Below the pieces are notes generated by a model. That model had not been told where the DNA came from, did no database searches, and saw only the letters and a program-made list of their open reading frames with translations. Below, piece by piece: positions 36,801 through 47,414 of a stretch of 64,000 bases of DNA. Numbering within the stretch: the first letter of the stretch is position 1; the number at the start of each line of letters is the position of its first letter. The stretch lies in contig CM049313.1 in NCBI GenBank assembly GCA_026874595.1, positions 41,384,659 to 41,448,658 on the forward strand. The letters run 5' to 3'. Origin of the DNA: Sipunculus nudus. Lineage: Eukaryota > Annelida > Sipuncula > Golfingiida > Sipunculidae. The position numbers and the translations under genes are program-made.

Positions 36801-37708
36801 TTCCTGTTCCATGTATTGCGATTCTGATACTTAAATAAAAACAAAGATTAACCATTCACACTGAATAAACATTGAAAAAACTGCAGTCATAACTTAAGAT
36901 TTCAATAAATCATATTCATATTCATGAAAAGATAACACTGCTCCAGACAAGAAGTAACTGCATGTATAAATTAATACTTGTGTCAAAAAATAAAGAGGAC
37001 TTATTTTTATCTGTCAAAAAAAAAAAGAGATTAGATGCTACAAACAGGTATATATAAAGGCATACTATTATTATACAGGGATACTGTAATAAAATAAGGA
37101 GTGAGACCTAAAATATACGCAATATTCTGATTAAAAAATACTACTTAAAATAGCAAAATATCTCTTACCCATCCCCCTTGTTTGTGAATCCATGGGGCAA
37201 TATTTTCCGCAATATATTCTCCAGCAAATTCTTCAATTCTGTCTAAATAGTCATTTTTTATACCTTTAGCTGCAACATGCCGTGAAAGACTTGCAATGAA
37301 CGCATAAACAGCAACAACTCTGCCCCAGTTGAAAACATTGTCTATAAAAAGCTCGTTCAACACATTCAAAAGAGTTTGGTGATCATTGTTTTTACAAAAA
37401 TCCAATTTGGTCACCATTGATCGAAACGGAATCTCGTGTTTCTGTAACATTTCGTCGACAGTCCGCCGAAGGGTCCGTGAATGAATATTGGCGGCCGGTC
37501 GTCTGTTTCCTGTAGCATACTGTATAATGTCCCTGGCAAGATATTTTGCAGTAATTTTGACGTTTAACAGACCATTTGATGTCATATTGTCGACCCGGTC
37601 TGCCATCTTAGTTGGGGATGTGGGGGCGGCAAACCTCCATTCAGAACCCGTGTGGCCGTTCTTATTCTCGCTGTAACAACTGTCCTGTGGCTCACTTAAA
37701 TCTCCCAT
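30746..37708 (-). CDS. Bcl-2 family apoptosis regulator, complete, two coding exons (37708-37169 joined to 30862-30746)
   Basis: The spliced product is about 218 residues. Bcl-2 proteins of this type sit on the outer mitochondrial or ER membrane and bind BH3 helices of pro-apoptotic partners to control membrane permeabilisation. Visible motifs: BH4-like helix about 55-67 (YLARDIIQYATG), BH3-like about 79-93 (TLRRTVDEMLQKHEI), BH1 about 119-139 containing NWGR, BH2 about 173-188 (WIHKQGGW then DKFVEFF), and a hydrophobic C-terminal anchor about 198-218. The intron falls directly after the BH2 Trp, the position I know from vertebrate BCL2, BCL2L1 and MCL1. BH2 followed by FVEFF and the presence of a BH4-like segment favour the anti-apoptotic Bcl-2/Bcl-xL/Mcl-1 branch over Bax/Bak. 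Length is close to Bcl-2/Bcl-xL and lacks the long Mcl-1 N-terminus. Family assignment is firm; the exact orthologue is not. Confidence 0.93.
31143..31163. repeat. poly-C tract (21)
   Basis: Uninterrupted C run in the Bcl-2 family gene intron. Confidence 0.96.
31935..32012. repeat. 38-bp perfect-looking tandem duplication
   Basis: The phrase TATCAATGAGTTTTGTTCAG followed by a T tract and AAGATTTC appears twice in direct succession with no visible difference, suggesting a very recent duplication. Confidence 0.9.
33975..33990. repeat. poly-G tract
   Basis: G run of about 15 after a purine-rich lead-in, within the intron. Confidence 0.93.
37169..37708 (-). CDS. Bcl-2 family gene, coding exon 1 (residues 1-180, BH4/BH3/BH1 and start of BH2)
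   Basis: I chose the ATG at 37708-37706, with G at -3 and G at +4. The reading frame stays open upstream but the next candidate at 37723 is GTG, unlikely as a eukaryotic start. A second in-frame ATG at 37606-37604 (residue 35) has an even better context (A at -3, G at +4) and would give a 184-residue form keeping all BH motifs. The first ~45 residues are polar, rich in Ser, Asn and Gly, and probably disordered. The exon ends in phase 0 at 37169, followed on the minus strand by a consensus donor GTAAGAG. Confidence 0.92.
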
Positions 37709-38110
37709 CACGAATTGATTCACCAGTAAATCAGGATGTGAAAAATCATAAAGTATGGAGCGCTGGTCCGAAGCCAGCAGACTATTTTACACTCCGGTGT
37801 GGTCGGCTCGGGCTGATATACACAAGGGACGGCTCCGTCGGGCACCAACGGCTGTCACTGATGAATGTTGCCTCGCTGTGAAGAAGGAACCGTTATCAAT
37901 ATTCATAAGGTTCACACGCGCGGTAGTAATGAGGGACTGTGGTGGCATGAGTAAAATGGCCCGTATGGTGAATTTCAATTCAAAAATAGATCACAGGTTT
38001 CCCCGACCTACTTCCCTACATTTCCCCAATAACACAAACAAAAGGTCACCGGGTGCGAAGCAGAGTCGGAGAAAGCTGTCTTACTCATCAGAACTACGTT
38101 TACTCTAATA
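37450..38110 (-). promoter_or_regulatory. CpG-richer start region and upstream flank of the Bcl-2 family gene
   Basis: Compared with the AT-rich surroundings this stretch has many CpG dinucleotides (for example around 37440-37500, 37795-37850 and 37915-37925), covering the first exon and about 400 bp upstream of the start codon. This is consistent with a TATA-less promoter or 5' UTR. No transcription start can be fixed from the sequence. Confidence 0.4.
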
Positions 38111-38605
38111 AAATGCCCTGTCCGTCCTTTAGCAGATATATTATTATATTGTTCTATAGGATTATCTCTTTAATAATAATAAATTAATTTTATTACATAA
38201 AAATATTACATTACATATCACATGGTCGATAATGACAAAATTGTTATAACAGGTTATTAAGACAAATCCCAAGAAAACGAAATTTTATCGAAATTTGAGT
38301 TATACCATAGTAAACTATATAATTATAATTAATCCATTGTATTATTATAATACCATTATATTCTTGAAAGAAATATCGGACCGGCTGAGGAAAAGATTCG
38401 GTAAATTTCTACTGAATTATAAAAATTAATAAATAAAAATTGACGCGCGCGGTACGTGCATATGAAACTTATTTTTTATTTTGTTGCAATAGTTCATGAA
38501 AAAATATATATAAAGGGGTTTACAAGCATATAGACGCATGGTATTCTTCTATGACACGACCGGTATTTTTATCAAAAGGAAACACCAGAATATTAATTCC
38601 ATCAT

Positions 38606-38681
<76 letters not shown>

Positions 38682-38682
38682 A
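38606..38682. repeat. (CT)n(TA)n(CA)n compound microsatellite
   Basis: About 18 CT, 16 TA and a few CA units in succession. Confidence 0.96.
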
Positions 38683-38715
38683 AAGCGTTCCTACTGGCCC
38701 TGCTAGTTAAGTTTG

Positions 38716-38790
38716 TTTTATTAGCGAAGCGGTAGAACGTCCGACTTGTGTGTCACAGCTTACGGGTTCGAACCCACATTCGGGCCTGAT
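38716..38790 (+). repeat. tRNA-derived SINE head or tRNA pseudogene
   Basis: It has a canonical polymerase III A box (TAGCGAAGCGG, about 38719-38729) and B box (GGTTCGAACCC, about 38764-38774) at tRNA-like spacing. The acceptor, anticodon and T stems do not pair properly, so it is not a working tRNA. It is flanked by microsatellites on both sides, as often seen at SINE insertions. Confidence 0.65.
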
Positions 38791-38806
38791 TTCTATTTTT
38801 ACCCGT

Positions 38807-38807
<1 letters not shown>

Positions 38808-38865
<58 letters not shown>
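38808..38865. repeat. (CATA)n(TA)n(TG)n compound microsatellite
   Basis: Three short runs in series directly downstream of the tRNA-like sequence. Confidence 0.95.
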
Positions 38866-40133
38866 CTGCATACAAGCTCGATCAGCTTTTTTCTTGTATA
38901 TTCATTTCCATAGTCGAATTTTCCCAAAACGAGTTATGATATTTAGCCTTTATTTGTAATTTATTTTACTATCACATGAAATTAAATTCCCAGCCTTCAG
39001 GAGCGTGCAATAATATTCCTATATATTTATACGAATGGTTCTTACATACATAGTTGGCATATATATATATTTAATCTATTGACTCAATCAGCCCGGCGTG
39101 ACAGTGTTCGCGCCTCTCATAAACGTAACAGCTGTGTATAGATGTTAAAGATGTCGATCTTGTTTACCAAATCGAAGCAGGCAGGACAGGCCGTGACTGG
39201 TTTAGTTTGCCTGGTCGCGCGGCACGATCAGTCTAGACAGTTCTAGAATTCTACTTGCGATGCGATGTAAACACTGGCAATGACGTCATGACTTCAAGCT
39301 CAGCTGCCTGGTAAATTGCTTCGATATCGCGATGACCCACCATTCATTAATATCCAGTAGAGTAATATTGAATTATTCAGCGTTTCGTTAAAAGTTGTCA
39401 GTTTATAATTGGGATCTATTTGAATAATTGAAAATCACAATCAAATAATAATTGAAATTTCCATTTTTCAAATAAAATAGAACAGAAATTTCGGATAAAC
39501 GAGTGGAAAGTGCAGTAGCTGTTTCTTCTGTTTACAAAGATGACATCGGTTAAATTTATTGCACATATATTGTATCACGTGTTCATATGTCCCCATGTAA
39601 AGGTTCCAAAACATGTTACATGTTATAGGAGAGTATGTATATTAGCTAATGTTAACTTTGCACTCCTGTCAAAATAAATATGCCCAAACCAAATTTGCTA
39701 TACATCATTTCTGGACTGTAAACCGTTTCCACCTTGACTGCTTCTAAATTTTTGAGTTTCCGGAAATGACCTTTTTTTTTGGTATGGTGTTGGCCGATCG
39801 AGTACATGTATATGACTTGTAACATACATTTCCGATTAATCTGATTAAGTAACCTGATTGACATTGATTATTATTATTTTTTTTGGAATGATATCCTGCA
39901 TGACCAGTAATGAATTTCAGGTCCGAAATAAAGGACGTCATAAAAAAAGTCGAAGTAGAGTTAGTATAATTACCAACCATTATAAATAGGCGAGACTATA
40001 GACATAAGATAAGTTACGTCATTCCTTGTTTGTTTTACATACATGAACTTCTTTAAGTTCAAGATAAAACATACAATGGTCAGCCACCTTTCAGAAAGTA
40101 TAACTCTGCTTCCTTACCTTCGAAAGATGACTT

Positions 40134-40152
40134 GGGGGGGGGGGGGGGGGGG
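40134..40152. repeat. poly-G tract
   Basis: G run of about 19 bases. Confidence 0.95.
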
Positions 40153-40158
40153 CAAGAT

Positions 40159-40494
40159 CCGGCTTTATTTCCTGGTATAATAAGCGCGATTTGTTTACTT
40201 TCCCAGATGTTTGAGGTCGAAAGGTGGGATTGAAGGGGGTTGAGTTCTGGGGGGGGGGGGGGGGGGGGGGAGGGATGGAGAGTTGGGGGGCGATAGTTTA
40301 AACTATCTTGGTGCCTGTGGGCAAATTGTATGAACCGGCTTTATTTCCTGGTATAATAAGCGCGATTTGTTTACTTTCCCAGATGTTTGAGGTCGAAAGG
40401 TGGGGTTGAAGGGGGTTGAGTTCTGGGGGGGAGGGATGGAGAGTTGGGGGGCGATAGTTTAAACTATCTTGGTGCCTGTGAGCAAATTGTATGA
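40159..40494. repeat. tandem duplication, two copies of about 160-176 bp with poly-G and a 16-bp palindrome
   Basis: Copy 1 (40159-40334) and copy 2 (40335-40494) start with CCGGCTTTATTTCCTGG and end with GCAAATTGTATGAA. They differ mainly in the length of an internal G tract (about 22 against 7) and a few bases. Each holds the perfect palindrome gatagtttaaactatc (40292-40307 and 40453-40468). Confidence 0.93.
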
Positions 40495-40755
40495 ACATAT
40501 TTTTTATGCTGATCGACGGACCGATGGTATTATCTTTGGGCCACTATAGTAATGTTATTAACCCCCAGTCCTTCCTGCAATTTTACAAATATAGTTCGGG
40601 ATGCGGATTTAATTATTATTTTGGAAAGAGAGAACAGGTAAAAGGATGAAAACATAATGCAGGGTACAGTGTCGTGTACTTCGGGTGTAAATTGCTGTTT
40701 GTCCTGTATGATGATACAAACAGATCTGGACCGTAGTTCAGCCAATGAGCCCTTG

Positions 40756-40758
<3 letters not shown>

Positions 40759-40804
<46 letters not shown>
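40759..40804. repeat. (TA)n microsatellite
   Basis: About 22 TA units, one interruption. Confidence 0.95.
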
Positions 40805-40818
40805 GGTAAAGAGAATGA

Positions 40819-40881
40819 GTGACGCCTTTTAAACAGACTAATTTGTTTATTAAAAAGGTCAGTCTGTCTAAAAGGCATCAC
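40819..40881. other. inverted repeat / hairpin, 21-bp arms
   Basis: The left arm GTGACGCCTTTTAAACAGACT (40819-40839) pairs with the right arm at 40861-40881 at 19 of 21 positions around a 21-nt AT-rich loop. It sits between two (TA)n tracts. It could be a compact MITE core or a transcribed hairpin. Confidence 0.85.
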
Positions 40882-40949
40882 ACGTGACTTTATATGTGTG
40901 CAGCCACGATTCCTTCGATAATAGTCCCAACATTAACATGAACTCGAGC

Positions 40950-40958
40950 ATATATATA

Positions 40959-41015
<57 letters not shown>
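40950..41015. repeat. (TA)n microsatellite
   Basis: About 32 TA units with one TTT interruption. Confidence 0.96.
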
Positions 41016-41018
<3 letters not shown>

Positions 41019-42112
41019 TTATAGTGTTTCCAACTCTGCCATAGGGCGAGATAACTCCGCTGAAAATGTAAAATAAGTTTTGTGACTCATTATTAGTAAT
41101 TTGTTTTATAGGCCTATTTCTAATCAAGTAAACGTTTAGTTATTATTGTTTAGGCCTGGGACTATTAGCTATGGGCATGTGCATCCGATTGAACTGTTGA
41201 TTATAAAAAATACTAAATATTTTTTACACAAACGTTTTCTTTGTTTTCTTCAAAGCTATAATTATTTCATCACTTTAAAGAGAATAGATGAGACAACATA
41301 CACTTTGAAAATTTCCATGCCACACCACTTATTAAATACGTGTACACCTTCTGAGTAGATTATAGACAATTGTTTTGGCTCTGGTGTCCAACCAATGTTC
41401 TGGGAAAAAAATTGTCGCTAGCGCCATCTGTTATCGCTTTATATAATTAAAATACACTGGTGGCCGAGTGAAAGTTGACAGGAGAGAGTTGGGCGCGATA
41501 GAACAGAAAACTACTGATAAAACTTTCAACCGGATATATCAGGTAAATAGTATCAGACGTATAGTTAACCCGTTAATTTTAAACTAATTAACGTCATAAA
41601 TGTACAATGATCTGTTAAATCACCATGCAGTTTGCTTTCCCGCAATTTGGGATCCATCTTGCTTTTCTTTTTCCCGCGCCAATGATCACTGGTGATGTAA
41701 TCTGTAAAACTGCAAACTTGTATTCATTTCTAACTGTCGGATTAATCATACCAAGTTGTATTTAAATTTGCTGACAGATTATGTCTTAGTCATCCTGATC
41801 AGATTATGTTAATCCGGAAACCAATGTTAACGGCCCCTGACATGACATTTAGTTAGAAAAGATTTAGGCCTAGGCCTACAATGACCTCTACGTCAATTAC
41901 CTTTGTTTCCTGTAAATCTTATCATCGTCTTACAGCGCAAACCGTGAGTCATTGTATATTTTTATTTATAACTGTGAAATACATCAAAGCTATTACAAGA
42001 CGTGCAAAATAACGTGTAGGCCTACACTGCTTCAGCTCAATAGAATTTAGATGAGTGTTACTGTTAGGATTATTTTGAATCATGCTGTCACTTGCAAAAT
42101 AATGCCACAACA

Positions 42113-42116
<4 letters not shown>

Positions 42117-42147
<31 letters not shown>
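42117..42147. repeat. (TA)n microsatellite
   Basis: About 15 TA units. Confidence 0.95.
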
Positions 42148-42150
<3 letters not shown>

Positions 42151-42335
42151 TAAGTAAAAATTAAAGATCGAGGGGTTTGCCTGACAGAACTGCTCAAATG
42201 GTGATTACTGTTTGTGAAACAGCCTAATGTGACCCCTAAACTTTAATATTTAATCCATTCTGAAATGTAATCACTTTAAATTCATAACATGCGGAGAAAC
42301 AAATGGTACATAACTTCTGCCAGCTCCATTGGATA

Positions 42336-42660
42336 AATTTTTAGCTTTTTCTGTCCTCAGTCCAGCTGTCTGGGCATCCGGCTGCCCGTTAGCAGTGCAC
42401 AGATAAACTTCTAGACCAAGAAACTTCTTAGTGTTCTTTCAGGGAGGTAAATAATAAATCTTCTTGGAAACCTGAAATTAGGTCACTGTGACCTTTATCC
42501 TTTGAGCTATTGGGATTGTAAGTACACCCCCCCCCCCAAATAATTTAAACTTGTACAAAACCTTGGGTATCTTAATAAATAATTCATGGATTGCCGTGAA
42601 TCTTGTCTTGAATATTGACCATGACTAGTTTTATCAGTTCCTGAAAAGTAGTTGCATCAC
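42336..42660 (+). repeat. single copy of the 340-bp-array repeat family
   Basis: Shares with 57.7-59.9 kb: CTTGGAAACCTGAAATTAGGT, GAGCTATTGGG/GAGCTATGGGG, the C-run before AATAA, and GACCATGACTAG...CAGTTCCTG. It starts with a CAGTCCAGCTGTCTGGGCATC head. Confidence 0.75.
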
Positions 42661-42699
42661 ATTTATTTTTTAGTGAACCTGTGAGCTTATGCATTGGTG

Positions 42700-43880
42700 T
42701 GGCATCGTCCGTCGTCTGTACGTTAACCCATACTATCTTGAAAACGGCAAGAATTAGCATGACAAAATTTTATGCATAAAATTAGTCATCTAAAAAACTC
42801 TATTGGATTTGCTTATTTTTTGGCTAACTGCATTTTCTTAGATTTTATAAGGAAAAAGTTAAAAAAAATGAAAAAATCTTCTTCTCCGAATCTGTTCAGC
42901 CAAATTGTCCAATATTTTACAGAAATGATTCCTGGAACAATCTCTCTCAAGTTTGTTCCAATGGTTTAAGTTCGGTGCTTTTTGGACGAATTACAGGAAG
43001 TTGAACTTAGTCATCTGTCCAAAAAAGCATACTAAAATTACAATCTCAGAAATGGCTTGAGCTATCATCACCAAATTTTATGCCAATGTTGGTCACATGA
43101 GTCATATCTGAAATTGAGGTATTGGTGGCGCCACCTGCATCAGCCTTTTTTGTACGGGGGTCATCAGTGCCAGTATCATACTGACAACTACAAATAACTT
43201 CTTCTCTGAAACGACATGGCCAAATTGGTTAATATCGCACAGAAATGATCCTAGGGTAGTGCTTTCTGAAGTTTGTTCAAATGGTCTCAGTTCAGTGACA
43301 TTTGGCTAAGTTATGGGAAGCTAAATTTAGTCAAATGCCATAACAGCCCATTTTAGCTAAGTGGCTACAAAAATCTTCTTCTCAAAAACCACTGGGCCAA
43401 ATTCTTAAATCTCACACATTAATTATCCTTAGATGTTGATCATTCAAGTTTGTTCAAATGGTCTCAGTTCAGTGACTTTTGGCTGAGTTATGGGAAGCTG
43501 AATTTAGTCATATGCCATAACAGCCCATGTTAGCTAAGTGGCTACAAAAATCTTCTTCTCAAAAACCACTGGGCTAAATTCTTAAATCTCACACATTAAT
43601 TATCCTTAGATGTTGATGATACAAGTTTGTTCAAATGGTTTTGGTCCAATGATTTTTGGCTGAGTTATGGGAAGCTGAACTTTGCCATTTTGCTGTTATT
43701 TTCCCATATTAGTTATAAACCTACAAAATGTTTTTCGACTGATGATTCTGAGGCCAGTTTGTTTAATATTTTGCAAGAACAATTCCCTGAATAATTCTTA
43801 TCATAATTGTCTTTTATGGTTCCAAAGAATGAATTTTGGCTGAATTATAAAGATTGAATTGAGTCAATTTACCATATATA
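42700..43880 (+). repeat. tandem array, unit about 177 bp, five to six degenerate copies
   Basis: Unit landmarks are TCTTCTTCTC, CCAAATT, CAAGTTTGTTCAAATGG, TTTTGGCTGAGTTATGGGAAG and ATTTAGTCA. The two best copies start near 43374 and 43551, 177 bp apart; diverged copies start near 42878, 43197 and 43720. An isolated relative is at about 45500-45610. The array also contains GGTGGCGCCACCTGC near 43124. Confidence 0.85.
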
Positions 43881-45756
43881 TTAGCTGTGTGAAGCAGATA
43901 CATCTAGCCTAGCACCAGTTTATCAGCATCCATTACATCATGCCACTAGACATTTAGATTTCAGGTTATCTTTGGAAAATATTGACAAGAATGTTTTTTA
44001 AAAGCTTTTAAAATATGTAGATTTATGATATTACATATCATCTGTACACTAACTCATAATTTCTCAGGAATAGCAGAAGCTACTTCCCCCAAAACTTATG
44101 TAATTATCTGTCACATATCAAATGTTGATGGATGTTACTGCCCTGATGAGGGCCAGTAATATCTCAGGTTGTTGTAATTTTAGAATTGATAGATAAGTTT
44201 AAGTAGATTTGTGTAACCATATGTTTTGCCATGTTTGTGGCACTTGTTTAATGTACATATGTGTCATCTGAATTTAGTGTAATTTTTAAGCAATTAATTC
44301 GCGACCTCTGTTGGAAAACCATTATTATATGTATTACATTTACTTCATGCAGTGATCTTGTGTAGGCTATACCAGTTATTTTAGATTTCCTTAATTCAGA
44401 CGGAGCACCAGGCTTCATGTGCTGTACATTGTTTGAACTAGCCAGCAGGGTGGTAACTTATCATGCTGTGGCTGGTGTCCAGCTGTACCGACAGCTCACC
44501 AGCTTGTATAGTGCTTAACAGGGTCAAGGATACAAAATTGTCACTGTTCTCAGCTCGTGGGACAGGGGTGCTCTCGATAGCCCCGATAGCCCCGTGTTGT
44601 GTAACTGTTCCCAGGCCCCCTGGGTATTTTAGGTATGCCCCGAGACAAAGGGGGAGTCAGTTGGCAACAAGTGTTAGTTCAAGTCACCTTACTGTTGTGT
44701 ATATGTTAAGATTTTAAGTCACCATTACGTCACCATAGTCAAAGACTCAATGTCACCATAATGTGTGGGTCAAGTCAATAATAGTGCACAAGTCTGTGAG
44801 TATTTCATTTTTTATACATGTCATTTAAATTCAGTATGGTTTATTCAAATATAACAGGACATAGTGTTAGGGGCGGTAATCTTGCCCAGTGTATTTTCTT
44901 GTCTGTCAGATCAGGTCAAGCCGTTGCTTCCTTTGATGTTAAACTTTCATGTTGTAACTGTTTATAATTTTGTGTCATGTTGACAGGATATCTGTGAGAA
45001 TTTGTCAGGTTATAGTAATACAATGTTGCCATTTTGATAATTTATGAAGTGAGTGTCATACAGTGTTAAGGTAACTTGTTTATGGAAGTTTATGATACAA
45101 CTTCCAACTTGAGTATGAACAAAATTAAATGATTTATGGGTTCTTATAAATGTTTATTCAGTCAGTTTCAAGTTTCAATTTATTCCTGATAATGATATAT
45201 TCTTTATTGGTAATTCAATGCATGTTAAAGTTGCTCATGAGTTGAAAAATCATTTTGTCATTATTATACATCAACATTTATGTTATTATCTTATTTGTTG
45301 TAGATTCACCATGATCATGATCATAACCATGACCTTTTATGAAGTGACATACGTGTAATAGCAGTGCAGTAAAATGATATACGTCTACACGTTGTTACGT
45401 TTGTGTTTTTAATGACCTGCGCATTATAATGGATTCAGCTTATTTTTGCTATCTGCATTTACTTAGATATTACAGGGAAAAATCTGAAAAAAACTTTAAA
45501 ACTCTTCTTCTTGTAAACGGTCCAGCCAAATTGTTCAATATTTAACAGAAATGATCCCAGAGGCGAGCCCTCTAAAGTTTGTTCAAATGGTTTGTGTTGG
45601 ATAAATATTAGCAGAGTTACATAACAGGCCAAGATTGTGTATGTTTCTTGAATAGGTTGAGAAACTGCCAACTGTTTCAGATTTGGCAACAGATCAAGTG
45701 TTCATTCAGTGCAGCCAAATATAGGTCAAGAGTTCAATCAGTGCAGCCAAGCACAA

Positions 45757-45850
45757 GGCATGTGATCACCTCATGGGCAGCATGTGATCATCTCATGGGT
45801 AGCATGTGATCACCTCATGAGTATCATGTGATCACCTCATGGGTGTCATG
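45757..45850. repeat. 22-bp minisatellite, about four copies
   Basis: Units of CATGTGATCACCTCATGGGT type; each contains the palindromic TGATCA. Confidence 0.88.
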
Positions 45851-45984
45851 CCACTCAGGGCTGCATATGGAGCCAATCTGTGAGCTTATGCAATTGTGTG
45901 CCTACTATTTCAGATTTGGCAATAGGCAAAAGGTCAGCCTGGATTTATTTAATGCTTAGGCAGACTGCCAACTGTGTCAGATTA

Positions 45985-46085
45985 TGCAACAGGTCAAGAG
46001 TTCACTCAGTGCAGCCAGGTACAGGTCAAAAGTTCACTCAGTCTAGCCAGGTGCAGGTCAAGAGTTCACTCAGTGCAGTAGCCTG
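45985..46085. repeat. about 33-bp minisatellite, three copies
   Basis: Phrase AGGTCAAGAGTTCACTCAGT and GCAGCCAGGT repeated with few changes; an isolated earlier copy is near 45690-45750. Confidence 0.85.
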
Positions 46086-46589
46086 AGCCAGTAATTTGTC
46101 ACAGTACACTTGGGGCAACAGCCTTTCTCACCTAAGCCTGGTCAGCCCCGTGCATCAGACTTAAGGTAAGTTTGATGTATTGGCCTGATATTCTGACCTG
46201 TCTATGTGTCTTTAATGGCTTTCTCGTTCACAAGACAGGTGTCGCCATCTACAATGACTTTTGCAAAGTGTATGTGCCTGCTTAATTCTACGGAGGAATT
46301 TGATATATCAGCCTGAAATTGGGCATATTTATACATGTCAAATAGCTTTGTTGTATACAAGACTGGTGGTGCCACCTTCAATAATTTTTTCGTTGTGTGC
46401 ACCCATGCCAGAATTTCAGCAGTGATGTTTGTGTATTGTTTCTTGTTAAAAATGTTTAGTACTTGCATTGTTCATATATATGAAAAGTAGTGGTTCAGCA
46501 TTGAAGCATTATACCTGGTGTATATCCATATGCACAGGTTCGCATTAGGGCTGTAGGCCTTGTTCTAATTATTATGATTTTGTTTTGTT

Positions 46590-47355
46590 TTCTGTTATTG
46601 AGACTGTCAGGTGACACCAATTATGTCAGTTTCTCAGCTGTGGTATCATCCAGTGTCCTGAAACCTGATGACAGTGGTGTGTTTATTGATTATGATTGTT
46701 TATTTCAGTTACTTGAGACTGTTGGTGCCACCAGTATTTTTTTCTATTTTTTTATGCAATTTTCCTTTATTTTTAAGACTGCCAAATTATATTGATACTA
46801 TCAGGTTTGGAACTGTTGTTTCATCTGTGTCCTGAAACTTGTGTGTTTATTAGGGCCCTGCTTGAATAAGTGGATGCCCTATATTATACACGGACCCTGT
46901 CCATCTGTTTGTCTGTTCATCTTTCTGTATGTCTGTCAAAATTGTTTCCTGATGATAGCTTCAGTTCTGATTGACTTATGAAGTTCATTTAAACTTGGCC
47001 TCTAATGTAAGAACTCTATTGATAATGGGGTTACTAGGTCAAGGTCACAGGATCCACTTCTTAAAAAAAAATTGTTGATGCATTTAAAAAAAAACTTTTC
47101 ATCCCAAACCTTTCATCTTCCATGCAGCACACCTGCCATTTGGGGAAGGTTCCTTTTGATAATGGGGTTACTATATCAAAGGTCAAGGTCACAGGACCAT
47201 CCATTCAAAAATTATTTTATGGGTCATAACTCCAGTTTGGGTAGACAGGTTGGTTTCAAACTGATCACTGGACCCATATTCTGAAAAAAGCTCATATACA
47301 TATCCTTAAGACAAAATCAGCTGAGTGTCAAGACCCATTAGTCCCTAGTTTAAGG
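46590..47355 (+). repeat. CAAGGTCA-rich dispersed repeat, plus orientation
   Basis: Collinear with 11885-12575, including TGTCAGTTTCTCAGCTGTGG, GTGTTTATTGATTATGA, GGTCAAGGTCACAGGA blocks and the end TCAGCTGAGTG..GTCCCTAGTTT near 47318-47351. Confidence 0.78.
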
Positions 47356-47414
47356 ATAGGTTTATATAGCCTTTTTTTAGTACTGTCTCCTTAATGAGGA
47401 TAAGAATGATATGA

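Larger units (their letters stand above)
30863..37168 (-). other. intron of the Bcl-2 family gene (6.3 kb)
   Basis: Bounded by GTAAGAG at 37168 and TTTTCAG at 30863 (minus strand). It contains a 21-base poly-C tract (31143-31163), a 38-bp tandem duplication (31935-32012), a poly-G tract near 33980, and otherwise AT-rich sequence. Overlapping open frames on opposite strands at about 32243-32630 have no recognisable domain or exon-like borders, so I do not call a nested gene. Confidence 0.85.
38866..42335. other. intergenic stretch between the two divergent genes
   Basis: No coding exon recognised. It contains a 176-bp duplication, a 21-bp-stem hairpin, three (TA)n tracts, a TATAAATAGG box-like site near 39983, and a CTCF-like motif near 41419. 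A 5' UTR exon of the plus-strand gene could lie here but cannot be identified. Confidence 0.45.
43881..46585. other. intergenic stretch with small minisatellites
   Basis: No gene supported. It contains a 22-bp minisatellite at about 45757-45850 (CATGTGATCACCTCATGGG), a ~33-bp one at about 45985-46085 (AGGTCAAGAGTTCACTCAGT), and a relative of the 275-bp repeat at about 46200-46470. Confidence 0.5.

Noticed and set aside
37709-37723. Start of the Bcl-2 family protein at 37723
   Set aside because: That codon is GTG; the first ATG in frame is at 37708 with a good context.
38716-38790. Functional tRNA gene
   Set aside because: A and B boxes are present but acceptor, anticodon and T stems do not pair; better explained as a SINE head or pseudogene.
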